Source of the DNA: Lingula anatina
Lineage: Eukaryota > Brachiopoda > Lingulata > Lingulida > Lingulidae
Assembly (NCBI RefSeq): GCF_001039355.2
Contig: NW_019775458.1
Coordinates: forward strand, 498,936 to 562,935
Direction of reading: 5' to 3'
Length of the DNA stretch: 64,000 nucleotides
Under the pieces are notes generated by a model. That model was not told the origin of the DNA. It ran no database searches and saw only the letters and a list, made by a program, of their open reading frames with translations. Below are positions 50,511 to 62,800 of the stretch, one piece after another. The first letter of the stretch is position 1. Each line of letters begins with the position of its first letter. A program made the translations under genes and the position numbers.

Positions 50511-52584
50511 ACGCCAGGTAAACAAAGAAAAGAGCTCGGAACATCTGTCGCTCTGTGGACCAATAGGAGAGCCGCACACATCAGGTGGTTAATTATATCG
50601 ACGCTGATCACTCAGTATTTGTCAAAGTGGAGGAGATGATTATTTGGGCTAATATTGGGAGTAGAGGAATGTTGCCTTTCAGTTCCTACTGTTGTTTGCT
50701 TAAGTCAAATGAACATGTTCCACGGTGTGTATTTAAAGAGAGAGAGCGAGAGAAGCAGGGAGAGGTTTACCCCTTTAGAGGTGATTGAGAATTCTATCCG
50801 TTATTACGAATCTGCTGTGAATGGAGAATGAATCTGTGAAAGTATGAAAGTAGATGTGGCGCTTTTTTTATTCTACCAATTTCGGCGAAGGTACCCAACA
50901 AACTGCTGAATTAATACACGCAGGGGTACTTTACAGCAAAGTATTTAATGAGACTACTCAAATAAATAAATAAGTAAATAAGCTTTAAAAAATTATTTAT
51001 GTATGTACTGTACTCGTCTATTATTTACTGCCCCACTTTATTATTAAAGCTGCAAAATTCGTGTGCCATGGATTTGCTCATTTTCTTTTGAACTACTCAA
51101 CTACATGTACCCCTGTACCAGTTGAAAAAATTTTAATCAGACCTGGATTTTGTCCACAAAGAACTCCTTCAGTTCCCTCCTTTGGGAAAGTAATGGCATA
51201 CCTTCGTGTTGTATCTACTCGCGTTACAGTGACTAATTGAAGTTGTTGCCTTCTCCACCTTTTAATGCATTGCATCTAAAAAAAGGGCCCTGAAACCCTA
51301 CAATTTAGTGGTTTTCTTACCACACAGTGGTTTTTTTACCAATCATCGGTGATAATGCAAATACGTGCTATCTACAGCAAAAATATCAACTTTTAAATCT
51401 TATACCAAGGAATTGCCAAAGAAAATCTTATTCCTTGTTTACATGCACCGTGCATGTACTGGCAGGCAGATAATTGCAATTTATCAGGTAAATATATATC
51501 ACACAATGGCATTAAACAATACAATAAAAGCATTAAAATGATAAAAACATGTGGCTTATACGTTTAAAGGTTCCCTTGAAAGATAGAAGCTCAACTACTC
51601 TGTGACACCTTGCACACTGGTTTATTTCTCATACATAACCCAATACATTGTGTTAGAGAAGACCAGGCTAATGGGACTGATTGCATTAGAGAAGTTTGAG
51701 CGACATTTCGCCACTCCTCTTGAGGTTTCCAGAGAAAAATTGTGACTTCATGGTTTAAAAAAATCACTTCAAGAAAAATAGTTAACGTATCTCCATCTTC
51801 AAGAAGGTTATTTTAAAAATATTTTTTTAGAACATTAAAAACTCTAAGAGGTCATTAGAAAATATTTTAGTAAAAACTGAAAATAGTTGCTCCCCCTTAT
51901 ACGCAGGCACCAGCATGTACATGTATAACGGTATGTGCATTCTCAAACTTTAGTGTCAATGAAAATAGTTTTCAATCCAATTTGGCAATGCCTGTGTGAT
52001 GTAAGATTTACTCATTTTGGAGAAAAGAAATGCTGGTAACCCTGGATGTTTACTGCAGTGCCAAATGCAAACTCCCTGTTTTCGTTTGACAGTAGTCCTT
52101 TCAGCAAATATATATTTTATTGGTGCAGTTAATACTAGTACTGCTGGATCACCAAAAAGTAGGTATGTCAATTGCCTCAGTTGCTTTTTTGTGGCACACA
52201 ATAAGGCATTTTCATTGGCACAGACACTACTAATGCCACATGATTACCAACAGTATTTCAATAACCTCAGTTCCTTTTTTTCAATTGGGACTGCACGTAA
52301 TTAGACAACGTGCATTTCAATGTAAGATTTTGCAAGTAAATTTCTGATAATCCTCTGATAGTCCCACTATCTGAAAAAATCTAGCAAAGACTCAAATCAT
52401 TAAGGAATTGGATATGTTTATATTGTTGTATTTATTTTTAACTTACTTATTTTATGTTTTATTAGTCATCGTATGAAGTTACATGTAATAATACATCTGA
52501 CAATCTTCACAATGATAACACATTTAAGTTGAAGCTGAAATCTATCAGGTATTAACTTACAGTGAAATAACCACTGCATGTTGT

Positions 52585-52752
52585 CAGGGGCGGATCCAGA
52601 GATATTTTCTGACAGTCTTTCAAATTATCTTTGTTGATCCATCCTCCATTTTTGACCGTCTTCTGACAGAAAAAATTAGATACCTGTCAATGTAAACTTG
52701 AAAATCTGACTGTCTTCCAGAAGACCCAGAAGACAGCCTAAATCCGCCCCTG
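52585..52752. mobile_element. 168-bp MITE, same family as 31144-31310, opposite orientation
   Basis: Ends CAGGGGCGGATCC and CCGCCCCTG. The interior is the reverse complement of 31144-31310 with some divergence. No clear target duplication, so this is probably an older insertion. Confidence 0.8.
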
Positions 52753-53212
52753 CTAATGATGGGTTTACAAAATTTAATGCAAAAGTTATCCACTGGTGGA
52801 GATGGGGAGGGGGTCGGGTACTCTATTTATACCTGTAAAACATTGCGCTCCACAAGCTTCATTTGCTTATAGCCAAGCATAACTAGTGAGTAAAGTGGGG
52901 AACCTTCATATATAAAGTGGGGGTGGGGTGGGGAATAAAATAATTTTGCTATGCAAATACCAAACAGGTGACGAGATCAATTTTTCTATCATGTGCTGGG
53001 TACAGAGATGAAACAATTGTTCAGTTTTGTTTCGTTACATTTCACTCATTATGCTGTTTTGGTTTTTTCTTTCTGAGAGAGAAGGGGGTACATACAAAGC
53101 TGGGGGGGGGGGGTTGAGGGGGGGATGAGGGGGCATAGGAGATGCATGCCCTGGATCAGCCTTCCTTATCCTCTTTCAAACTGATGAAATATTTCCAAGT
53201 CCATCAACATCA

Positions 53213-54855
53213 TCAATGTTTTAGAAGCTGGTCCCAGTCAATCTGAGTGGAGTACACCTCTCTCTCCACCCATCTTTCATAATTCTCCTTAAACTCCTGT
53301 GGAAGGTCCATGTGCTGCCCTAACACGCTGGTAATACAGTTATCCACTGGCTTGAACTCTGGGTCGGTGCCATTGGTGGCGTAGCGACGGTTGTTGAAGC
53401 GTTCAACACAAGATCTTAGGGCACACTCCTCCGCTTGGAAGTCCCAAGGTCTGGCATCCATGTCTGAAGAAAGAAAAAAAAGTTAACATTTTGGAGAGAA
53501 AGAGAGAGAGAGAGGGAGAGAGAGGGAGAGAGAGAAATGGTTGGTGGCAGAATGGGATGGAAGTTATAAGAAGCATTTCCCATACTTTTCAAAATCACAA
53601 TGTTTGAATGAGGACACCACAAGATTGTACATGTATGTCTGACTAGTTAAAAACTAAATACAACTAATACAAAAACATTCCAGCAATCTTACCATTCCCA
53701 TAAGCCCAATCATCATTAAGACGATGTCGCACTTTCTGGTAGATAGCAGACATCGTTTTCATGTTACTTTTTCTCCACTGCCTTCCCAGATATTTTGTCT
53801 GCATTTTAAGTAGCTTCAACACATAGAGCTGCATCATAGCATGCTTCACCTTCAATGATCTCTTCAAAATTGGGGCAGATTTGAAAACCACCAGCATCTG
53901 AAAAATACACTACCATATTATAACAAAAAAGTTGTCGAAAAGTAAATAAGTGAAGATAAAATAACAAATGAAATGCTCAAACCGAGTAAAACTATTCATT
54001 TTCTGATCTTCCATGAATTTTCAAATTCTGTCTTTGAAAGTGATATGACCCATCTATATGAAATGCCCCAAAATTAGATTTTTTCTCTTTATTAAGTTTT
54101 GTCAGTTATTGACAAAAGGACAAAAATATGACTTTTTTGGGGGGGGGGGGGGAGAAGATACTTAATTTCTTTTTCCACATGATTCAAACATTTGATTCCA
54201 CTTAGATGAAAACAAAGGAAAACCTATATACCATTGTTCTTGAATGCTTCCATTTTGTCAGCTTGTTCAGAATTCGTAGGAGGTTGATACATGAGAAGAG
54301 ATTCCTCCAACAAAACTGCAGATCATCACCTGCCTCCTATAAAGAAAAATATTTTAAATATATATTCAGTTTTAAAGTTTGTGTGCATCTGTTACTTATC
54401 TTTACATGAGACAGGAGCATTGCAATTGTTTGTTGATCACAGAAAAGCTCAACTGTTTTTTTATTACTATCACTGATATCATAATCATTATTGGCTGACA
54501 TTATTATTATGAACATTATTATAAGCTTATATATATATATATATATTGCATAATGAATCTGGAAAACCAGGTCAATCATCAAGAATTTGTAGGTAAATTC
54601 AAATTTCTATCAAAATAAATAAATAAATAAAAGTCTCCCCACTGACCAGGCTCTCTGCTGTGAGCTCAGGTTGGTCACCAATCACACACACTGGGAAATC
54701 TAACAGTGGGATGCTGAAACAGACCAAAAAAATTATCATGTAAAATTTATTTCCCATTCTCACAGTCATTATCATTAACAAACTGCATTGTCGTCATCAC
54801 CAGACTTTCATTATCATTATTAACCATCCAGTAATGAACATCACTGTTATCATCA

Positions 54856-54927
<72 letters not shown>

Positions 54928-57900
54928 GTCTTACTTGTTTTTAGCTCCAACATATGACATAATATTTTGATTGAAGAACTTCAGCACCAGGGGTATGCAG
55001 TTGGCAAACACCAAGTGTTGACTCATGTACTCAAACTAAAACAAATTCCACACAAACAACAAACATTATAATTACTTAATAAATATGGATTTAAATTCTA
55101 ATCATGTTTATTCATACTCTTAATAACATAGCACATATGTATATCTAAAATTGTTATTGCTAAAGTAAATAAATATCTAGAATAAATTTATTAAGAATGT
55201 TCTGAAAATGTTTATGGCCATCGTTCAAAAATACCGATAATGTACTTCCACCTGGATAAAGTATTTCCTACATTTTGAAAATTTAATTTTCAATCTGTAC
55301 ATATCAGACCGAGTGAGACAAAATTTGAGCACCAACTCAAAGAACTTATGATTATCATTATTTAATTATCAAAATCAAAAAGGAAAATGACCCTCCAATC
55401 TATTTCCCAATCTCAGCCTGGCTGTCACATACCTGATAAATGTGATTCAGTTTAAAATGCTTCAGTAGTAAGAGTAGCAGTCCAGAGATGGCCTTGACAA
55501 TGACTTCCTTGTGCCTGTTCACATCTATCCCCAGTTTCATAGACTGAAGAACTGTGGTCCTAGAAAGATTTTCAAATATCTCACCTCAATACTGTCAATA
55601 TCTGTTGTGTTTTATATAGTTTACCAGTTAATGAAGCACATAGACTATTACATCTTTATTTATATTATAGAAACAAGTCACAATGGCTATATGTACAGAC
55701 TACCATCTGAACAGAAAATTGAATTTTTCTAGACATTTCTATACCTTTTTCTAAATCATCAAGGTACACCAAATCCAAAACCACTGACAAAATTACAATC
55801 CATAAACCTGTTTACCTCACACTGCTTGCCTTTAATCATTCCATGCATTATAATTAGAGTTCCCTTAACCAAGGCAAGGGATCTTAAGCCTGGTTTGTAA
55901 TATATTCCTATCTCTGCAGTGAAGCATTAGTAGTGCTGATGCCCTTGAACAAACTTTCCTAGCAGAGAATAGATTTTAATCAAGATGCACTGTGTAAATA
56001 ACACTAGATCTAATTAATGTACTCACGGCATCTCCTCTGGTAAAACATCAGCCAAGATGTTGATTGAGTCTGTCTTGGCTTTTGAAGTAGGTGCTGCCGC
56101 CAAGAGGATTTTCAATAGTGCAATCTGGAACAGAAGGATATGGATGCAAACAAAGCAAATAATAACATGCCTTTTTTAAATGAGATATACTGCCTTATAA
56201 TGTGTCAGTGTATGGTCTTGCTGAAACCCATTGATGTTTTTAAAGGTGAACTGTATCAAGTGTAATTGTGTATTAGAATTTTTTTTAATGTTATGAAATA
56301 ATTTATTATTATTATTAGTTACTATGATTATGTCCAAGCACAAAAACTCACCATGTACTGGGGTAAGTTGGGCAGCATTGCCTGGTACAAAATCTCTGCT
56401 GGTGTCACTGGAACATTTGTTTCCGGCTGAAAATTCATTTAGTTTATTCACAAAAGGATAGACTACCTAGCATTAACAGACACATATGCTTGACTATTTG
56501 CTTACTTTTATTATTTTGTTAAAAGTCTTTGTACCTGTATTTTGTACATGGTTGATGAGAGTAAATGATCTAAATCTGAAACAAAAACTGTTTACACTGA
56601 AAACAAATGTTACTGATATCTTTATCTGTTCAGGGATGTTATGTATATTTTGTAAATTTAGGATAACATATTAAAATACACTGCACAATTTTGACCTACA
56701 AACTACCAGTTTTAGTACATCTTGAAGTAAATGTTCTAAACACAACAATACTCAACACAAGATGGTTACTATGACAACACTGGCATAACAGAATAACAAA
56801 GCCAAGCATTTACCATAGACAGAGGATTTCTGGATATTTCTTCTTCTCTTTTTATCTGTATTTCTGCCAGAGATGTGTACAGATGCTGAAAAGTAAGTAT
56901 GTATGTATGTATGTATAATAAAACAAAACAAATGAAATATGAAAAATATGAAAAATATACATCTCGTTCACATTTAAGTACTTTTATAAAATGTTAAGAT
57001 CTGCATAAAATGCTATAATATTTCTTTCACATAAATTTTAGGCTCCTGGGCTAAGTTTAAAAACAAAAGCTGACTACACAAAGCGGCCTTGCAATATTGG
57101 TGTTATAGTTTTGAAGAATTACTCGCCGTATTTGGCATTAGTTAAGATAATTGCAATTTTCTCAAGGGGTTTTGTTTATAGATAGAAATTTAGTATGAAA
57201 TCTCTAAGATTTTTTGTGAAATGCAAATTGGTAGAGAAGTTGCTGATAATGGGGGTTAGTTTCTAATTATTGAAAAAAAAAATTCAGGGTGCAGCAAAAG
57301 CAATTCCAAACTCACCTGTTTCAGCACCTTGACCCCCTCATGTATAGGCTGAGGTAACCCAGCCATAGAGTTCAGATCTCCTCGGATTGTAAGACCAACA
57401 AACTTGGCCCTGGTGTGCTCCAAGAACAATTCCAGGTCTTTTTGTCTGAAAAAAAAAAAAGATGATTTAAATCATGCAGCATTATACTTCTCAATGTACT
57501 GATAATAACAAAAATTAAAATACTATTTCAGTAGGTGTTTTTTAATTTTACCATCTTTGTAACTTTGTAAATTGTTGATTTTAATGTACTACTTGGTATG
57601 TTTTTAGAAACATTAGCAAATATCATCTGATATTGCAAAATTTTAAGTGAATACAACCACCAAATCAACATTGTTTCCTGAAAATGTCATAACAATCTGC
57701 TATTAAAAACAAAGAAACAAACAAACAATAATAATAATAAAATGTCACAAAATGGTTAGTTCCTGCAAATATCAGCAGGGCACTGAAATAAAAAAAAACA
57801 TTAAAATTATGAAATAAAAGAACTCAGTAACAAAAACATGGGAAACTGGAACTGAGAAATTATGCCATATACGTATATGACAGGGCCTATTCACAGCCAA

Positions 57901-59793
57901 GTTTCTTGCTGTATATTTTTTCCCCCATAACAGCCGTATGTGCACAGCAAATTCAGCACAATAAACTGTAACAAAAATCTCTGGATAAAGACAATTCTTC
58001 TAAACTGGCCAAATCCAACTAGTCTCTGTTGAAATTTAAATGTGAATAGGCCCATTCTCATACCTGGCTTTAGGAGTCCAAAGCAAATAATCTGGCTCAG
58101 AAGGAAGGGTGCTCTGAGCACGATCAACGATAGAGCACCTCTTTTTTTGACGTCTTAGTGCCTTGATAAAAAATAACCTAAATGCATTTTGATGATTTAA
58201 ATTTTTGTTCAGTCTTTTGGCATGAATTGATGATATTTTTCATCATAAAAAAAAAGACTTTTTCCAATTTGTAAATTGCCTGAAACCTACCTTACACATT
58301 CAACCATAAATTTTTTGATCCAAATATTGATCATTTTATTATAAAATCTGCTGGTAAAACATCTAGAAACAATTGTAATCAAACAATTTTTTAATAAGTA
58401 AAAATAAAACTTTCTGATATTTGATTGCTGATTACTCATGCATAGCAAAGAAGTTTACAAGGAGGAAAATCAAATCACAATCTAATGGAGGACTCAAAAG
58501 GAGATATAGCATTCTGCAATAATAAAAAAGGACACTCAATTTGTCAACTATCATGATGACAATAAAAAAATTGTCAAATCCATTACCACTCACCTGACTT
58601 TAGGTATCCATGGCAACCCCTTACTGGTAGGTATGGGCGGGGTCTCAGGTCTTGGGGTCTCTGGGCGTGGTGAGGGGGGTTGGATAGGGTCATCTTCACT
58701 CCCCTCCTTACTAGCCTCTATTTCCCTAGTGATCTCGTCATCCATACTTTCAAATGGATCCTCCATGCTGCTCTGTTTTACTAGACCCTGGCATGAGACA
58801 ATTTTAAAGAAATAAAGCCTCTGCACAAATAGAATTTCATTACATAGCCACCACCGTGACGATGTTAAAGATGCATATGAAGTCAATTTTTTGTCACAAA
58901 AGCCAGCCAAATGCCAGTATATAGTTGCCAACAGCATACCTAACTAAGAGAATTACCAAAAGGCATTATTTAATATTGCCCGAAAAATGATATTTGCATG
59001 GATTTTTCTGCTAGCTTTCTATGCTGTAGGTAAATGGGACAGAAAAGTAGGTCAGATAAATAGGTAAAATTTCTGACCAAAATTTTAAAGAAAGGAGCAG
59101 TGCCAGTCTAAACTCTTTTATGGCTGATTGAGTGATTTATTCAATTTATCCCTTGGTATGTCGAATTTATTCGAGTTGTACAAGAAACTAGTAGAAGGGA
59201 ACCCATACTCACCGACGCTCAGTTCATATGTACGTTTAAGTATATTCATATTTTCAAACAGATCACCACTTCGGAAAAAAACTTTATCTTTAGGTGACCA
59301 TGTTAGTATGTGTAAGTACAAAATAAACTGATCATCAAATAAATGCTTTGAAAGCACATAATAAATTGATCAGATAGAGGGAATACAGCAATAAGTAATT
59401 ACATCTTGAAAATACAGAGTGGAAAAGGTGGCTACCTTTTTATTATTATTTCCTCTATAATTCCTTTTAGGCAGTTGCTGTTCTATGAGATCTGCAGCAG
59501 AGGCGGGAGGTGAGGCGGCCCTCATGTGACGGCACACAGCATGAGTGTTTTCAGTCAGAGGAGGAAGGTTTTCATCTGCGCGTTTTTTGTTCTTCATGTC
59601 GTGTACTTCATCTAACCCACCAAGAGATGTCTTGAAGAATAAAAGGAGACCCAGAAATAATTTCAAAAGTTTTAACAAAGATGATTGAATTAATCTCACA
59701 GCCTCCAAAAATGAACTGTACAATCAATCAATCAATACAATCAATCAGGCTATCTAATTATTTCTTAGAACTGATAACTTCAGACAAAGTATG

Positions 59794-59836
<43 letters not shown>

Positions 59837-62800
59837 ATCCACTCACCAGTACAGATTTCCACAAAACCAAGAGGACTTTTTTCATGGGGAAATGTGGGGC
59901 ACTGCCACTGCAGAACTTGGTGACCATATTAAAGAGGACAATGGCCAGAGGGTCCTCCCCACTGACCGGCTGACCTGGACACAGGTGAAAATGGACACAG
60001 TTAAGTGCACTTTATTTAAAATAAAACATTAAAAAGTTAAACAGGGATGAGAATACCATTTAGTGGAAAAGTCAGAAAATATATCTTGGGGTTCAGGGGG
60101 CTGCCAAGGCCAATGATATTTTGGGCTCCCAAAAAGTTGGAAGTCTGCTGATAGTCAGTAAAATTTCACCCCTGGTTAATATTATACCCTTTGGATGGAG
60201 GGGGCAGAGACAGAATGGAGGGGGGGGGGGGATGGGAGAGAGGGGGGGGGGGGGGGGGGGAGAGAGAATTTGTTTTTGCCAAAATAGGTTCAAAGCAATA
60301 AGATTATGTTATAAGAGTAAGCCATTTGAACTTGTTTCAGTACCAATAAGTTAACAAAAACTTGGTCATGTTTGTACTCATTTCAGGAAACACAGATGCT
60401 ATTTCCTCATTCTATCAAATTTCAAATCTTATAAATCAACCCAAAGAAAAAATTCAAAGTTTTGCTTTATGGCTTAAACAACTGAGGAAAATATGGGAGG
60501 AATGCATATCATTACCAAGTTCCAATTTGAAATTAGTTTGTAGCTGCTTTTTTTCATCTGAATCATTTTCATCATCAATCCGCATGGTCTCTATCATGAT
60601 GTAAAGAGCATTCAGGATAACTCTGAAATAAATTGGAAATAAAATCATGAAAATCAAAAGGAAATAATCATTATATAAAAATTGTCCAATTTTTTTGTCC
60701 TAAGAAAATTTCCCCACTTCTTCAAAATTATTTTTTACCAGATAATAAACACTTGACCAACTGAAAATCTAAACAATAATTAATGAAATAATATAAAAAA
60801 TAAAATAAACAAATTATGTAAAGAAATTAAGTAAAATAAAAATCATGACATCTTTACAGTCATATACTGTCTATTAAAAATATATATCAATTGGTCAAAC
60901 AAGACTTAACTATCTTGTCCATATAACCTAAGCTGTACCAACCTAAGATCCGTACTGTCAGCAAGAGACACAGCTGGTTTCCTTAAAGCAACAGAGGCAG
61001 CTAGACCATTCCTGAAAAAGAAAGGTAATTAATAACACCAATTCATTACATCAAATGAGTAACTGGCTACTGAAATCAATGCTGGAACATGTAATTTTCG
61101 AAATAACAGAAACACACCTGGTACCAATATTTTAAAAACATTTTTTCCTTCATAAACTTTCTGGATTTTTGACACAATGTCTCAAAAACTGACTACGACC
61201 TACAATATCTTTTACAGAAATAAATGTCACAATCATATTTTAATTTGAGCCAGCTTGCTGAAAATTGTAATTGTAGCAAAATCCACGATTTTTGAAATTT
61301 CTATCTAAAATTAAAGACCCATTGGCAGTCTTCACTTCTTTTGTGAAGCCATCCTCTGCTACTTACTCCATCTCCATGTTAAGCAGCTCAATAAGGGCTT
61401 GGAATGCTCCACAGGTGTACAGCAAGAACACATGATAGCGGCACCAGTAAGCCTGATCTTCTTCATGATCACATTCACCAAAGAAGCCTGTTAAATAATA
61501 AGGTTAACATGTTAATAAAAGATACTGTAATATACCTGAGTACATAAATATTTGAATGATAGGACTATCCTTGGACTGAGTACAGCATTGGACTGGTGAG
61601 TAAACCTAGCTCACTCACCCTGTAACAAGTGGAGCATGACAAAATAGTTCACTTACATTGTAACAAGTAGAACAGGGACCTTGTAACCTACCTCACTCAC
61701 CCTGTAGTCATCAGAACAGTGACCTTAGAACCAAGCTAACTCACCCTGTGACAAGTACAGCCAGGACCTGACAATCTAGCTCACTTACCCCAGAGGCGGA
61801 TTGAGGCCGTCTCTTGGGTCTTGGAAGATGGTAAGATTTAAAGGTTTACATTGATGGGTATCTAAATTTTTCTGTCAGAAGACAGTTAAAAATGGAAGAT
61901 GGATCGACAAAGATAATTCGGAAGACTGTCAGAAAATATCTCACCTTGTAAAAAATAGAGCAGGGACCTGAAAACCCTGTAACAAGTGCAGCAGGGACCT
62001 GACAGCTTAGCTCACTTACTCTGTATCAAGTAGAACAGGGGCCTTAAAACCTAGCTCACTTACCCTGTAACAAGTACAGCAGGAGCCCTAGAACCTACCC
62101 CACTTACCCTGTAACAAGTACAGCAGGGGCCCTAGAACCTATCTCACTTACCCTGTAACAAGCACAGCAGGGGCCTTAGAACCTAGCTCACTTACCCTGT
62201 AGCAAGTAGAGTAGAGACCTGACAGCCTCCATCCTGGCCTGCCTGTTGGAGACCTCTATTGTGTCTAGGAGCCTCAGGATGTGCATCTTTCTGGCAGCCT
62301 CATTCAGGTCTGTCCACTTCTGTTTTGCTGTTACACAGAACAATTATATTATATATTGTTATATAATATAAAACAAATAATGATGGTTAATCCAATTCTT
62401 TGAAATCACACAAGGCATGAAAGTTATGATTTAAACTGCCAAGAAATTCTGTTATGCTATTGCTATTTCTAAAAATTTGTAAAACGTTTTAAGCATCACT
62501 GTCTTTTCTGTCACACATATTTTAACAGTAAGACAGCCTCAGGTAACATTAGATTTAAAAATACTAACTCGGCACTTAACTACTCTGGCATAAATTCATA
62601 TCTTGTACATCTTTTTACAATCTAATCCAGGCTAGACTAAAAAGGATTGTACACCTATCCCAGGGACATTTTTTGTTAATGTACATGAAATTTCTCGCAA
62701 ATATCAAAATGTTTGAAGTAAAGTTTTATAGTCTAAGATTTACTCACTGATTCTTTCCAAATATTCCTCGAAGCATTTTCTGTTTTGATAAAACTCACTT

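Larger units (their letters stand above)
43413..53212. other. Intergenic region between the BTG promoter and the STRIP1 3' end
   Basis: No gene is supported. Contents: (CA)n at 44329-44359, a 52-bp minisatellite at 44915-45066, a dispersed repeat near 46213, two imperfect ~78-bp copies at 46432-46540, an N gap, a poly-C/poly-G block at 48603-48675, poly(A) at 49393-49426, a kappa-B-like site at 50501 and a MITE at 52585. The STRIP1 3' UTR must occupy the last part, but its end is not defined. Confidence 0.55.

Noticed and set aside
59211-59285. Possible extra STRIP1 exon ending at GTCG/GTGAGT
   Set aside because: From the only plausible nearby acceptor, the phase required by exons 9 and 10 runs into a TGA. 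The open frame needs a phase that does not match its neighbours.
61603-62229. Regularly spaced repeats that could suggest a CRISPR array
   Set aside because: There are no unique spacers between the 44-bp units and the host is eukaryotic. It is a minisatellite derived from the exon 4 junction.
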